Shown piece after piece: positions 18,847-27,463 of a DNA stretch of 36,752 nt. This stretch comes from Candidatus Eisenbacteria bacterium (GTDB lineage: Bacteria; Orphanbacterota; Orphanbacteria; Orphanbacterales; Orphanbacteraceae): assembly GCA_016867715.1 (NCBI GenBank), contig VGIW01000026.1:1-36752 (forward strand), read 5' to 3'. The translations under genes and the position numbers were made by a program. Under the pieces are notes generated by a model, which saw only the letters and a list, made by a program, of their open reading frames with translations, was not told where the DNA came from and ran no database searches. Position 1 is the stretch's first letter. Every line of letters starts with the position of its first letter.

Positions 18847-20703
18847 TTAAATGAACTCCTCGATCTTCGCGAGCACTTCGCGGATCTTGAACGGCTGCCC
18901 CGCGACCTTGTTCATCCCAAAGGCATCGATCAGATAGCGTGAGCGGATCAGGAAGCGAAGCTGGCCTGTGTTGTTCTCCGGAACGAGCACCTTCTCGTAG
19001 CCTCGAAGAACATCGCCCAGATTTTTCGGGAACGGGTTCAGATACCGGAGGTGAACATGCCCGACCGACCGTCCCATCGCGCGGGCCTTCTTCGCCGCCT
19101 GCGAGACCGCGCCATAGGTGCTCCCCCACGTGAGGAGAAGGAGATCGCCCTGCGAAGGCCCTTCGACCGCCGCCTCGGGGATGTCGCCGGCAATCCCCTC
19201 GACCTTCCGCAGACGAAGCTCGGTCATCCGCTGATGGTTGGCGGGATCGTAGTTGACGTTCCCGCTCTTGTCGGCCTTCTCGATCCCGCCGATTCGGTGC
19301 TCGAACCCGGGAGTCCCTGGAACCGCCCAGGGCCGGGCGAGCGTCCTCGGATCGCGGAGATACGGCATGAACCCCTTCGGTTCGTTTGGATGTCGAACGT
19401 CGATCTTCGGAAGATCCGCGGCCCGCGGGAGCTTCCACGGTTCCGCGCCGTTCCCGAGATACCCGTCGGAGAGCACGACGACCGGAACCATGTACTTCAC
19501 GGCGATGCGGAACGCCTCGATCACGATCGCGAAGCAGTCCGCCGGGGTCGCCGGCGCAAGAACGACGACCGGCGAGTCGCCGCTCCTTCCGAAAAGCCCG
19601 AGAAGAAGATCCGACTGCTCGGTCTTCGTCGGAAGCCCGGTGCTCGGCCCCGCCCTTTGGATGTCGAGGACGACGACCGGGAGTTCCGTCATGACCGCGA
19701 GACCGAGCATCTCTCCCTTGAGCGCGAGCCCGGGACCGCTCGTTCCGGTGACCCCGAGGTGTCCCGCGAAGGCGGCGCCGAGCGCGATCCCCATCGCGGC
19801 GATCTCATCCTCGCTCTGCACGGTGCGGACCCCGAGGTGCTTGTAGCGGGCGAGCCCGTGGAGCACGTCGCTCGCCGGCGTGATCGGGTAGCTCGCGTAG
19901 AGGAGCGGCGTGTCGGCGAGAAGGGAAGCCGCGACGCACCCGAGCACGAGCGCCTCGTTCCCCGAAACCTTGCGATAGAGGCCCGGCTCGATCGACGCCT
20001 TGCGCACTTTGTAATGCGTCGTGAAGACCTCGCCGACCTCCCCGTAGACGAACCCCGCCTTGAGCGCGGTTGCGTTCGCTTCCGCGAGCTCCGCCTTCCC
20101 CGCGAACTGCCCGCGGATCCAGTCGAGGGTCGGTTCGAGCGGCCGGTCGTAGAGCCAGTACAGGAGGCCGAGCGCCCAGAAGTTCTTGCAGCGGTCGGTC
20201 TGCTTCTTCGGGAGCGCGCTCTCCTTGAGAGCCTGCGCGTTCAGCGTTGTGATCGGGATCTTCACGACCTGGAAGTCGGCGAGGCTCCCGTCCTCGAGCG
20301 GGTTCGATTCGTAGAGCGCCTTCTTGAGATTCTGGGGCGTGAAGGCGTCGGTGTTGACCAGCACGCGCGCGTTCCTCGGAAGATCGGGGAGGTGCACCTT
20401 CAAGGCGGCCGGATTCATCGCGACGAGAACATCCGGCTGATCCCCCGGAGTCTGAACGTCCGTGCTGCCGAAGTGGATCTGAAACGAGCTGACCCCCGGA
20501 AGCGAACCGGCGGGGGCGCGGATCTCGGCCGGATAGTCGGGAAGGGTGCTGATGTCGTTCCCGATGACCGCCGACGTGTGCGTGAACTGCGAGCCGGTGA
20601 GCTGCATCCCGTCGCCGGAATCCCCGGCGAAGCGGATCACCACCTGCTCGACTTCCTCGATCGGCCCGCTCCGAGTCTTCGGCTGTTCCGCGCTTCGCTC
20701 CAT
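18847..20703 (-). CDS. korA: 2-oxoacid:ferredoxin oxidoreductase, fused gamma-alpha subunit
   Basis: 618 residues from ATG 20703, chosen for GAGAGG just upstream; an open frame further up reads as low-complexity arginine/serine and is not coding. Residues 20-215 are the gamma domain (VVIRFAGDSGDGMQLTG at 21-37, IRAPAGSLPGVSSFQIHFG). From about 248 is the alpha, pyrimidine-binding domain with SYPITPASD (271-279), the Y-P-I-T-P motif diagnostic of this superfamily, and TGTSGPGLALKGEMLGL. A C-terminal transketolase-C-like domain (LLLTWGSTYGAV, VHLRYLNPFPKNL, VLVPENNTGQL) follows. With korB it forms the two-subunit enzyme used for oxidative or reductive 2-oxoacid conversion with low-potential ferredoxin. 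Specificity (2-oxoglutarate versus pyruvate) cannot be fixed by eye. Confidence 0.93.
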   Translation of the reverse strand: MERSAEQPKTRSGPIEEVEQVVIRFAGDSGDGMQLTGSQFTHTSAVIGNDISTLPDYPAEIRAPAGSLPGVSSFQIHFGSTDVQTPGDQPDVLVAMNPAALKVHLPDLPRNARVLVNTDAFTPQNLKKALYESNPLEDGSLADFQVVKIPITTLNAQALKESALPKKQTDRCKNFWALGLLYWLYDRPLEPTLDWIRGQFAGKAELAEANATALKAGFVYGEVGEVFTTHYKVRKASIEPGLYRKVSGNEALVLGCVAASLLADTPLLYASYPITPASDVLHGLARYKHLGVRTVQSEDEIAAMGIALGAAFAGHLGVTGTSGPGLALKGEMLGLAVMTELPVVVLDIQRAGPSTGLPTKTEQSDLLLGLFGRSGDSPVVVLAPATPADCFAIVIEAFRIAVKYMVPVVVLSDGYLGNGAEPWKLPRAADLPKIDVRHPNEPKGFMPYLRDPRTLARPWAVPGTPGFEHRIGGIEKADKSGNVNYDPANHQRMTELRLRKVEGIAGDIPEAAVEGPSQGDLLLLTWGSTYGAVSQAAKKARAMGRSVGHVHLRYLNPFPKNLGDVLRGYEKVLVPENNTGQLRFLIRSRYLIDAFGMNKVAGQPFKIREVLAKIEEFI

Positions 20704-21003
20704 TTGCCTCTCGCTCCGGCTCGACCGCGATCGCCGCCGAGCCTCTTGTCGCGAGAACCGCTTTCCCTTCGCGCCCATCCGAAAACGCGCTCGGAGGGAC
20801 GATGACGCGCGTGTCCCCCGCGGGCACCCGATGCTCGCAGGTCGCTCGGCGATCGTCAACCGCCCCGATTCCCCGCGGCGGAGAAGCGCGGAATCCAGGA
20901 AGACGATCCCCTTCTGTGGTACTATCTATGATGCGCGGGGCGCCCGCGCAAGCCATCCCGAGACAACGGCAATCCAATCGGCGGCCCCCCGCCCGAAAGG
21001 AAC
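20704..21003. other. Divergent intergenic region between korA and the Asp-box protein gene
   Basis: This 300-base gap should hold the promoters of both genes. On the plus strand an extended -10 is visible at 20915-20925. On the korA side I see no TATAAT-like box. The sequence is GC-rich with several open frames that look like codon shadows. No tRNA, small ORF with a shine-dalgarno or strong hairpin is evident. Confidence 0.5.
20915..20925 (+). promoter_or_regulatory. Extended -10 promoter of the Asp-box protein gene
   Basis: TGTGGTACTAT (TGG + TACTAT), 79 bases upstream of ATG 21004. It matches the elements at 16762-16772 (-) and 1329-1339 (-). No clear -35 hexamer. Confidence 0.45.
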
Positions 21004-23490
21004 ATGGTGAAGAGATACGCGCCTTTCCTCCTCGCCGGTCTTTTTTCCGCTCTCGCGCTCCTCTTCGTGCTCGCTCCGAGGGGGGCGAGGAACTACCCCG
21101 CGCCGACCGAGCACACGCTCGACGAAGACGCCGAGCGGCGCAACCGAACCCTCCGCCGGGCGTGGATCGAGGAGATGCACCGGGCGGCGCCGGATGTCGA
21201 CTGGCGGGCGATCGAGAGAGCGAACGGCGCCGAGCGGCAGCGCGTGCGGAACGAAACCCCCCGCCCGCGAATCTCCCTCTGGACCGAGCTCGGCAGCCGG
21301 AACCTCGCCGGGCGGATGCACGCGGCCGCCCTCTCCGCGTCGGGGGACAGCCTCTACGGAGGGTCGTCGCGCGGCGGGGTCTGGAAAGCTTCCCTGAACG
21401 GTGAGGGATGGCGCCCCCTCGGGGACAACCTCTTCGGCGGAAGCCACGGGATCGCCGTCGCCGCGGGCCCTCCGGAGATCGTCACCTCGATCACCGACGA
21501 CGGGCTCCTCCACTACACCGACGACGGCGGGGCGACCTGGCTCGTCCCGGCCGGCCCCGAACCGGATCTCACCCAATGCAAACGCGTTCTCTCCGACCCG
21601 GGAACGCCGAACCGCGTCTATCTTCTCGCTCGAAAGGATGCCACATCAAGCAAACTCTGGCGCTCCGACGACGGCGGACGGACCTACACGCGGATCGCGC
21701 GTCTCGGTCCGAACCCGGCCGACATTTGGATCGACCGGGTTTCCGGAGGGAGCCTTTACCTGCTCTCGACAAACCGCCTCCTCCGCACGGACGACGCCGG
21801 CGCCTCGTGGGACACGCTCGGCCTCCTTCCACCGGCGAGCCCGGGGAACGTCGTCCTCACCGGCTCGGAGGCGGGCGCGCCGACCCTCTATGCCGCGGCC
21901 GAAAGCGGCGGATGGAAGCTCTATCGATCGTCCGACGGCGGGTGGACGTGGACGTACCGGCACGACATTCACGACTTCTGGGAGACGCTGTGCGCCTCGA
22001 TCGCCGATCCGAATCTCGTCCTTTTCGCGGGGGTCGAGATGTGGCGCTCGACCGACGGGGGCGACGCTTTCGCCAAGGTGAACAACTGGTGGGATTACTA
22101 CGGCGACCCCCTCACGAAGCTTCACGCCGACTTCCCGGGAACCGACTGCGTGTGGGGGCCCTCCGGCGAAATCTTTTATATATCAACGGACGGCGGACTC
22201 TACCGGAGCGACGACGGGGTGGCCCGTGTGACCAACATCTCGCTCGAGTACCTCGGCGTGAGCCAGTACTACAGCACGCTCACGAGCGTGAACGACCCCT
22301 CGCTCATCCTCGCGGGATCCCAGGATCAGGGCTATCAGAGGAGCCTCGGCGAGGCGATCGGGACGTGGCGCGATTTCGATCAGCTGTGGAGCGGCGACTA
22401 CGGGCATCTCACTTCCACCGACGGAAGCCACAATCGCGTCTACTCGGTCTATCCCGGCTTCTTCCTCATCCAGAAGGGGGAGACGAACCCGGTCCTTTCC
22501 TCGATCGACTTCCCCGCGGGGGAATCGTACTCCTGGATGCCCTTCATCCTCGCCGACCCGGAGGATTCGCTCGCGTTCTTCTTCTCGGCGAGGCGCCTGC
22601 ATCTTTACCGGGTGGGAACGCACGGCTGGTCCTCCACCGTCTCGGCCCAGGATTTCACCGTGCACGGCGGCGCGTACCTCACCGCCCTCGGGATCTCGCC
22701 GGTCGATACGGATCGCCGGATCGCGGTGACGAACTCGGGCATCGTTTGGTACTCGACGGACGGCGGCGCGGCTTGGAGCGTCTCCCCCGACAACGGCCCC
22801 TCGGCCCACTACTTCTACGGAACGGCGGTCGCGTTTTCGCCGACGGATCCCGAGGTCGCCTTCCTCGGCGGGAGCGGGTACAGCGGACCCGCGGTCTATC
22901 GGACCGAGGACGGCGGGATCACGTGGGACCCGGCGAGCGACGGCCTCCCCTCGACGCTCGTCTACGGGCTCGCGTTCGAGGACCCGTCCGGGGGCCCGCT
23001 CTACGCCGCGGCCGAGGCGGGGCCGTATCGGCGCGATCCCGCGACCGGCCTCTGGGAGGCGATCGGCGCGGCCGACGCGCCTCTCACGACCTACTGGTGC
23101 GTCGAGGCGGTCCCTGCGGCGAGCGTGATGCGCTTCGGGACCTACGGGCGCGGGATTTGGGACTACGACACAGGCGTACAGAGCGCGGTCGCTTCCGCGG
23201 AGAACGACGCGCACGCAGCCTCCGCTCTCGAGAGCTTTCCGAACCCGTTCAACGCGGCGGCGACGATTCGTTTTTATCTAAAGGACAGCGGGCCGTTCAC
23301 GCTCGCGATCTACGAAGCCTCGGGCCGTCGCGTCCGTCTTCTCGCGTCGGAAAGCCGCGCGGCGGGCGAGCACGAGATCGTCTGGGACGGAACGAGCGAC
23401 CGAGGGATGGGCGCCGCGAGCGGGGTCTACACGGCGCGGCTCGAGAGCGGAGGACGCGCGTGGACCCGCCGGATGGTTCTCGCGCGATAG
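21004..23490 (+). CDS. Exported Asp-box (BNR/sortilin-like) beta-propeller protein with FlgD/T9SS sorting domain
   Basis: 828 residues from ATG 21004 (AAAGGAAC upstream), with a signal peptide (FLLAGLFSALALLFVLAP). At least seven Asp-box motifs of type S/T-x-D-G-G-x-T/S-W/Y are visible, for example YTDDGGATW, RSDDGGRTY, RSSDGGWTW, RSTDGGDAF, YSTDGGAAW and RTEDGGITW. They mark beta-propeller blades of the VPS10/BNR type. The C-terminus has FPNPFNAAATIRFYL and a FlgD module ending VYTARLESGGRAWTRRMVLAR. Asp-box propellers include sialidases, xyloglucan-active glycosidases and pure binding proteins. I see no convincing glycosidase catalytic pair, so a binding or structural role is as likely. It converges with the MATE gene, 13 bases away. 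Confidence 0.85.
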   Translation: MVKRYAPFLLAGLFSALALLFVLAPRGARNYPAPTEHTLDEDAERRNRTLRRAWIEEMHRAAPDVDWRAIERANGAERQRVRNETPRPRISLWTELGSRNLAGRMHAAALSASGDSLYGGSSRGGVWKASLNGEGWRPLGDNLFGGSHGIAVAAGPPEIVTSITDDGLLHYTDDGGATWLVPAGPEPDLTQCKRVLSDPGTPNRVYLLARKDATSSKLWRSDDGGRTYTRIARLGPNPADIWIDRVSGGSLYLLSTNRLLRTDDAGASWDTLGLLPPASPGNVVLTGSEAGAPTLYAAAESGGWKLYRSSDGGWTWTYRHDIHDFWETLCASIADPNLVLFAGVEMWRSTDGGDAFAKVNNWWDYYGDPLTKLHADFPGTDCVWGPSGEIFYISTDGGLYRSDDGVARVTNISLEYLGVSQYYSTLTSVNDPSLILAGSQDQGYQRSLGEAIGTWRDFDQLWSGDYGHLTSTDGSHNRVYSVYPGFFLIQKGETNPVLSSIDFPAGESYSWMPFILADPEDSLAFFFSARRLHLYRVGTHGWSSTVSAQDFTVHGGAYLTALGISPVDTDRRIAVTNSGIVWYSTDGGAAWSVSPDNGPSAHYFYGTAVAFSPTDPEVAFLGGSGYSGPAVYRTEDGGITWDPASDGLPSTLVYGLAFEDPSGGPLYAAAEAGPYRRDPATGLWEAIGAADAPLTTYWCVEAVPAASVMRFGTYGRGIWDYDTGVQSAVASAENDAHAASALESFPNPFNAAATIRFYLKDSGPFTLAIYEASGRRVRLLASESRAAGEHEIVWDGTSDRGMGAASGVYTARLESGGRAWTRRMVLAR

Positions 23491-23503
23491 GCGAAGCCTC
23501 TTC

Positions 23504-24916
23504 CTATCCGCGGCGATCGACCGCCCGATCGTCCGAGAAGATCCGCATCGCGCGCCATCTCCCCGAGCGATACCGATAGAACGTCCCCGCGGCCATCAGG
23601 AGATAGCTCGCGCACCCCGCGATCCAGGCATCGAGAACGCCGCCCCCCCTTGCCTCCACCATGTAGTAGGTCACAGGAACGAAGAAGAGAAGCAGCACGA
23701 CGAACGCGAACACCATCGGGAAGCGGGTGTCCCCCGCGCCCTGCAGGATGCCGAGACCGATCATCCGGAGACCGTCGAAGATCTGGAAGACGGCGGCGGC
23801 GAGGGCGAGCCCGCCGGCCATCGCGAGCACCTCGGGGTCGGCGGTGAAGAAGCCGAACACCTCGCGCCCAACGAGCGCGACCGCGGCGGCGAAGACGACG
23901 GTGTAGTAGAGACAGAAGAGATAGACCTCGTTCCCGTAGCGCTCTGCGCGGTCCGGATCGCGCGCGCCGATCTGATTCCCGACGAGAATCGTCGCGGCCA
24001 TCGTGAGCCCCCAAAGCGGCATGAACGAGAACGAGAGGATTTGGATCGTGATCTGGCTCGCCGCGAGGCTCGCCGCGCCCGCGCGCCCGATGAGCGCGCT
24101 GAAAACGGTGAACCCGAGCATGTCGATGAAATCGCCGATGCTGGCCGGAAAACCGACGCGCGTCATGTCCCGGATTTTGGCGAGCGAGGGGACGCGCGGG
24201 AGATGAACGCGGTAGCGGGCTCGGAACCGGCCCGGTGAAAAGAAGCAGACGAGCAGGATCGCGGCGTTCGTGAAGACCGCGAGGCTCGTCGCGATCGCCG
24301 CTCCGCCGATCCCCATCGGCTCGACCGCGAACCGAAGCTCCCCTCCGATCGAGACTCCGCGGAATCCGAAAATGAGAAAGTAGTCGAGCACGACGTTGAG
24401 AAGGTTCGCCGCGATCCCGCTGATCATCGGGGTCTTCACATCCTTGCGTCCGTTGAAGAACCCCGTGAGGCACATCACGAGCTGCGTGCCGACCGCTGAA
24501 TAGGTCCGGATTCGAATGTACACATACGAAGCTTCCTGGATCTCGGACGAGTTTCCGGTCCATCCGAGGACGATCCGGCTCCACCCGCCCGCGAGCATGA
24601 GAAGGAACCCGGTCGCGAGCGCGATGTAGATTCCCTGCCACGTGTAGTCGCCGACTGCGGGGTCGTCTCCGCGGCCGTTCGCTTGCGCGACGAAGGTCGA
24701 CGTAACGCGCGAGAGCGCGTTGAAGACCGTGTACATCGTCCAGGTGATCATGCCGCCGAGGCCGGCCGCGCCGAGCGCGAGGCTGGAGACGTGCCCGAGA
24801 AACGCCGCGTCCACCGTCCACATGAGCGTATGAGAGAGCATCGTGAGGACGGTCGGCGTCGCGAGGGAGAGAATCTCCCGCCCGTGCCGAATCCCGATTC
24901 TTTCCGCCAGGCGCAT
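23504..24916 (-). CDS. MATE-family multidrug/cation antiporter
   Basis: 470 residues, with the family's usual length and twelve predicted membrane spans in two six-helix halves. The first half opens ILSLATPTVLTMLSHTLMWTVDAAFLGHV and contains AANLLNVVLDYFLIFG, a strong MATE signature. The second half opens RVGFPASIGDFIDMLGFTVFSALIGRAG and includes ILVGNQIGARDPDRAERYG. It exports organic cations or drugs across the inner membrane using a Na+ or H+ gradient; the substrate is unknown. It stands alone on the minus strand between convergent and divergent neighbours. A GC-rich hairpin lies in its upstream gap. Confidence 0.93.
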   Translation of the reverse strand: MRLAERIGIRHGREILSLATPTVLTMLSHTLMWTVDAAFLGHVSSLALGAAGLGGMITWTMYTVFNALSRVTSTFVAQANGRGDDPAVGDYTWQGIYIALATGFLLMLAGGWSRIVLGWTGNSSEIQEASYVYIRIRTYSAVGTQLVMCLTGFFNGRKDVKTPMISGIAANLLNVVLDYFLIFGFRGVSIGGELRFAVEPMGIGGAAIATSLAVFTNAAILLVCFFSPGRFRARYRVHLPRVPSLAKIRDMTRVGFPASIGDFIDMLGFTVFSALIGRAGAASLAASQITIQILSFSFMPLWGLTMAATILVGNQIGARDPDRAERYGNEVYLFCLYYTVVFAAAVALVGREVFGFFTADPEVLAMAGGLALAAAVFQIFDGLRMIGLGILQGAGDTRFPMVFAFVVLLLFFVPVTYYMVEARGGGVLDAWIAGCASYLLMAAGTFYRYRSGRWRAMRIFSDDRAVDRRG

Positions 24917-24968
24917 CGTTCCGTCCTCGAGTGCGGGCGAACGCGCCCCCCCGCGGGGCGCACGCGAA

Positions 24969-24991
24969 GGCCCCTCGGAAGCGGAGGGGCC
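24969..24991. terminator. Hairpin in the divergent MATE-oligopeptidase gap
   Basis: GGCCCCTC (24969-24976) pairs exactly with GAGGGGCC (24984-24991) around a 7-base loop. It lies in the divergent gap (24917-25197), so it is not at a gene's 3' end. It may be an attenuator in the MATE leader or simply a palindrome. Confidence 0.3.
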
Positions 24992-25045
24992 GCGCCGAGC
25001 ATTCTACACGAGGAGCGGCCGGAAGCGGGCGAGCGAATCGTCATC

Positions 25046-25074
25046 TGGAAGGCGCGATGCCTTCGCCGTATAAT
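25046..25074 (+). promoter_or_regulatory. Promoter with embedded inverted repeat for the oligopeptidase gene
   Basis: A perfect TATAAT at 25069-25074 lies 124 bases before ATG 25198. The -35 (TGGAAG at 25046-25051, 17-base spacer) is poor. An exact inverted repeat GAAGGC-N5-GCCTTC (25048-25064) covers the -35 and spacer, where a repressor or activator could bind. Confidence 0.5.
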
Positions 25075-25197
25075 GCCGCGATGGCGCGGACGCTCCGCGC
25101 CGCGCGATCCTGCGGCTGGAAGGGACGGGCGGACCCGCGAGCCGTTCATCCGCGCCGAAGAGGAACCGAAGCGCCTCTCCGAAAAGGAAGAAGACGA

Positions 25198-26985
25198 ATG
25201 CGCACATACGATCCGACCTGGAACCTCGACTCCCTCTACCGGGGTGGCAGCCGTTCGCCCGAGTTCCGGAGCCATCTCGACGCGTGCGACGCGGCGCTCG
25301 ACGCGTGCGGCCCCTCTCTCTCCGAGCTCCCGAAACGCCCCGGCCCGGAGTGGGCGCGGGCGATCCTGGGCCTGCAGGACGTCGGCGCGTGCATTTGGGA
25401 CGCCAACAGCTTCGTCGAGTGCCTCGAGGCCCAGGACGTTTCCGACGCGCTCGCGGGACAGCTCGCCGGCCGCGTGCAGACGATGAACGCGCGTCGCGCG
25501 ATGCTTCTCACCGAGATGGAGAGCCGTCTTCTCGCGGCGACCGAGGAGGAATGGAAGGAGTTGCTCTCGCGCCCCGATCTCTCCGCGATTGCTTTCACTC
25601 TGAATGAACTTCGGGAGATCGCCCGCCTCAAGATGCCGCCGGAAAAGGAGCGGCTCGTCGAGGAGCTCTCCGTCGACGGCTACCACGCTTGGGGGCGGAT
25701 GTACGAGAAGATCGCGGGGAGCCGGCGCGTCGAGTTCGAGGAAGAGGGAAAGAAGCTCGCCCTCTCGATGGGACAGGTTCACAACCGCCTCGAGAACCCC
25801 GACCGCGACGTTCGGAAGAGGGCGTTCGAAAAGATGGAGTCTGCCTGGAGCGAGGTTGCCGAGCTCGCGGCGATCGCGCTGAACAGCCAGGCGGGCTATC
25901 GGCTCAGCCTCTACAAGAACCGCGGCTGGGAGTCGGTGCTCGCGGAACCGCTCCGGATCAACCGGATCAAGCGGGAGACCCTCGAGGCAATGTGGAGCGC
26001 CGTGGCGGACGAGAGCGCGCGCCTCGTCCCTTACATGAAGGAAAAAGCGCGCCTCCTTGGAATCGAGCGCCTCGCCTGGTACGACCTCGCCGCGCCGGTC
26101 GGATCCTCCGACCGGAAGTTCACCTACGGCGAGGCGGCCGAGTTCATCCTCGAGCAGTTCGGCCGCTTCAGCGAGGATCTTCGCGACTTCGCACGCGGCG
26201 CGCTCGAGAAGCGATGGATCGAGGCGGAAGACCGGGCGGGGAAGCGCGCGGGGGGATTCTGCACCGATTTCCCCTTGAAGGGAGAGACCCGCATCTTCAT
26301 GACCTTCGGCGGTTCTTTCGGAAGCGTCTCCACGCTCGGACACGAGCTCGGACACGCGTACCATAGTTGGATCGTCAAGGATCTCCCCTTCTGGGCGACG
26401 CAGTACCCGATGACCCTCGCCGAGACTGCGAGCACGTTCTCCGAGATGATCCTCTCGGACGCCGCGCTCGAGGCGGCCTCCTCCGACCGGGAGCGGCTCG
26501 CCCTTCTCCGCATCCAGGCGGATGACGCGGTCACGATGATGATGAACCTCCGGGCGCGCTTCCTTTTCGAGACGTCGTTCTTCGACGCGAGGCGGACGAA
26601 GAGCCTCACGGTCGAGGAGCTGAACGCCGAGATGAGAAAGGCCGAGGAGACCGCATACCGCGGCGCTCTCGATCCGAACGGGTACCATCCGCTCTTCTGG
26701 GCGTCGAAGCTTCACTTCTACATCACGGGCACGCCTTTCTACAACTTCCCCTACGTGTTCGGGTACCTCTTCAGCAACGGGATCTATGCACGCGCGGTCC
26801 TGGAGGGTCCGTCGTTCGCGCGGAAGTACGCGGCGCTTCTCCGCGAGACCGGAAGGGGGACCTGCGAGGAAGTGGCGAGGAAGCACCTCGGCGTCGATCT
26901 CGCGAAGCCGGAGTTCTGGAAGAGCGCGACGGACCGCGCGGTCGAAAAGGCGGACCGGTTCGTCGCGCTCGCGGGCCGGGTGTAG
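25198..26985 (+). CDS. pepF: M3-family oligoendopeptidase (PepF-like)
   Basis: Cytoplasmic zinc peptidase that cleaves short peptides, using 595 residues. ATG 25198 is supported by AAAAGGAAG upstream and the standard opening (YDPTWNLDSLYRGG). The active site is GHELGHAYHS, with H382, E383 and H386, and a third ligand in LAETASTFSE (E409). The C-terminal YITGTPFYNFPYVFGYLFSNG is the classic substrate-binding segment of PepF/oligoendopeptidase F. There is no signal peptide, so it likely degrades peptides released by Lon-type proteases or imported from outside. It has its own promoter with a perfect TATAAT, and the gene ends in a probable terminator. Confidence 0.93.
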   Translation: MRTYDPTWNLDSLYRGGSRSPEFRSHLDACDAALDACGPSLSELPKRPGPEWARAILGLQDVGACIWDANSFVECLEAQDVSDALAGQLAGRVQTMNARRAMLLTEMESRLLAATEEEWKELLSRPDLSAIAFTLNELREIARLKMPPEKERLVEELSVDGYHAWGRMYEKIAGSRRVEFEEEGKKLALSMGQVHNRLENPDRDVRKRAFEKMESAWSEVAELAAIALNSQAGYRLSLYKNRGWESVLAEPLRINRIKRETLEAMWSAVADESARLVPYMKEKARLLGIERLAWYDLAAPVGSSDRKFTYGEAAEFILEQFGRFSEDLRDFARGALEKRWIEAEDRAGKRAGGFCTDFPLKGETRIFMTFGGSFGSVSTLGHELGHAYHSWIVKDLPFWATQYPMTLAETASTFSEMILSDAALEAASSDRERLALLRIQADDAVTMMMNLRARFLFETSFFDARRTKSLTVEELNAEMRKAEETAYRGALDPNGYHPLFWASKLHFYITGTPFYNFPYVFGYLFSNGIYARAVLEGPSFARKYAALLRETGRGTCEEVARKHLGVDLAKPEFWKSATDRAVEKADRFVALAGRV

Positions 26986-27003
26986 CCCCGCGCCCCGGTT
27001 TTT
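26976..27003 (+). terminator. Probable rho-independent terminator after the oligopeptidase gene
   Basis: CCGGG (26976-26980) pairs with CCCGG (26994-26998), extended by G-U pairs, and is followed at once by TTTTT (26999-27003). The stem begins inside the last codons (stop 26983-26985). The stem is short, so strength is uncertain. Confidence 0.5.
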
Positions 27004-27004
27004 C

Positions 27005-27010
27005 TATATT
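27005..27010 (+). promoter_or_regulatory. Possible -10 (TATATT) for the AhpD-like gene
   Basis: TATATT lies 71 bases upstream of ATG 27082 in an AT-rich island (TTTTTCTATATTGAGAAG) between the terminator hairpin and the gene. No clear -35 is seen. Confidence 0.35.
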
Positions 27011-27081
27011 GAGAAGCGGAGCCGGCCGGAAGGCGCGGGAACGCCCGGGAGAACCTCTTTTGCCGGGGAGGTGCGTCACGC

Positions 27082-27447
27082 ATGAAGAAGAAGAAGCCGA
27101 TGGGGGAGTTCCGGGCCTACCGGACCGAGATGAACGAGCGTATCCTCGCCGAGGGGATGAAAGAGCTCAACCGGTTCTTCGCCCTCGACACGGGGGCCTA
27201 CCGGGAGGGGGAAATCCCGGTCGTTTGGAAAGAGCTGATGGGGCTCGTCGGATCGATGGTCCTCCGGTGCGATGACTGCATCTGTTATCACATCGACCGG
27301 AGCGTCGCCGAGGGGGCGACCCGCCGGCAGGTGCTCGAGGCGATGAACATCGCGCTCGTGATCGGAGGATCGATCGTCATCCCGCATCTTCGGAGGGCGT
27401 TCGAAACGCTCGACGAGCTCCTCCCCGAGGAGAAGCCGGGCGGGTGA
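27082..27447 (+). CDS. AhpD-like carboxymuconolactone decarboxylase-family protein
   Basis: 121 residues from ATG 27082, with GGGGAGG 13 bases upstream. The core is ELMGLVGSMVLRCDDCICYHIDRSV, with Cys63, Cys66, Cys68 and His70 and a preceding Glu51. This is the ExxxxxxxCxxCxxxH arrangement of AhpD alkylhydroperoxidase-like proteins, in which the CxxC pair reduces peroxides or disulfides. All these Cys positions are encoded by cysteine codons, so it is not a selenoprotein. The following helices (RQVLEAMNIALVIGGSIVIPHL) are typical. It lies 16 bases before the metallo-hydrolase gene and probably shares its transcript. Some family members have no peroxidase role. Confidence 0.88.
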   Translation: MKKKKPMGEFRAYRTEMNERILAEGMKELNRFFALDTGAYREGEIPVVWKELMGLVGSMVLRCDDCICYHIDRSVAEGATRRQVLEAMNIALVIGGSIVIPHLRRAFETLDELLPEEKPGG

Positions 27448-27463
27448 TATCGCGGAGAGATCG

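Noticed and set aside
20704-20859. An N-terminal extension of korA
   Set aside because: The extra residues are arginine/serine-rich with no family similarity; ATG 20703 has GAGAGG upstream and leads straight into the gamma domain.
27250-27300. A second selenoprotein in the AhpD-like gene, a family that sometimes carries Sec
   Set aside because: All redox positions are ordinary Cys codons and there is no in-frame UGA.
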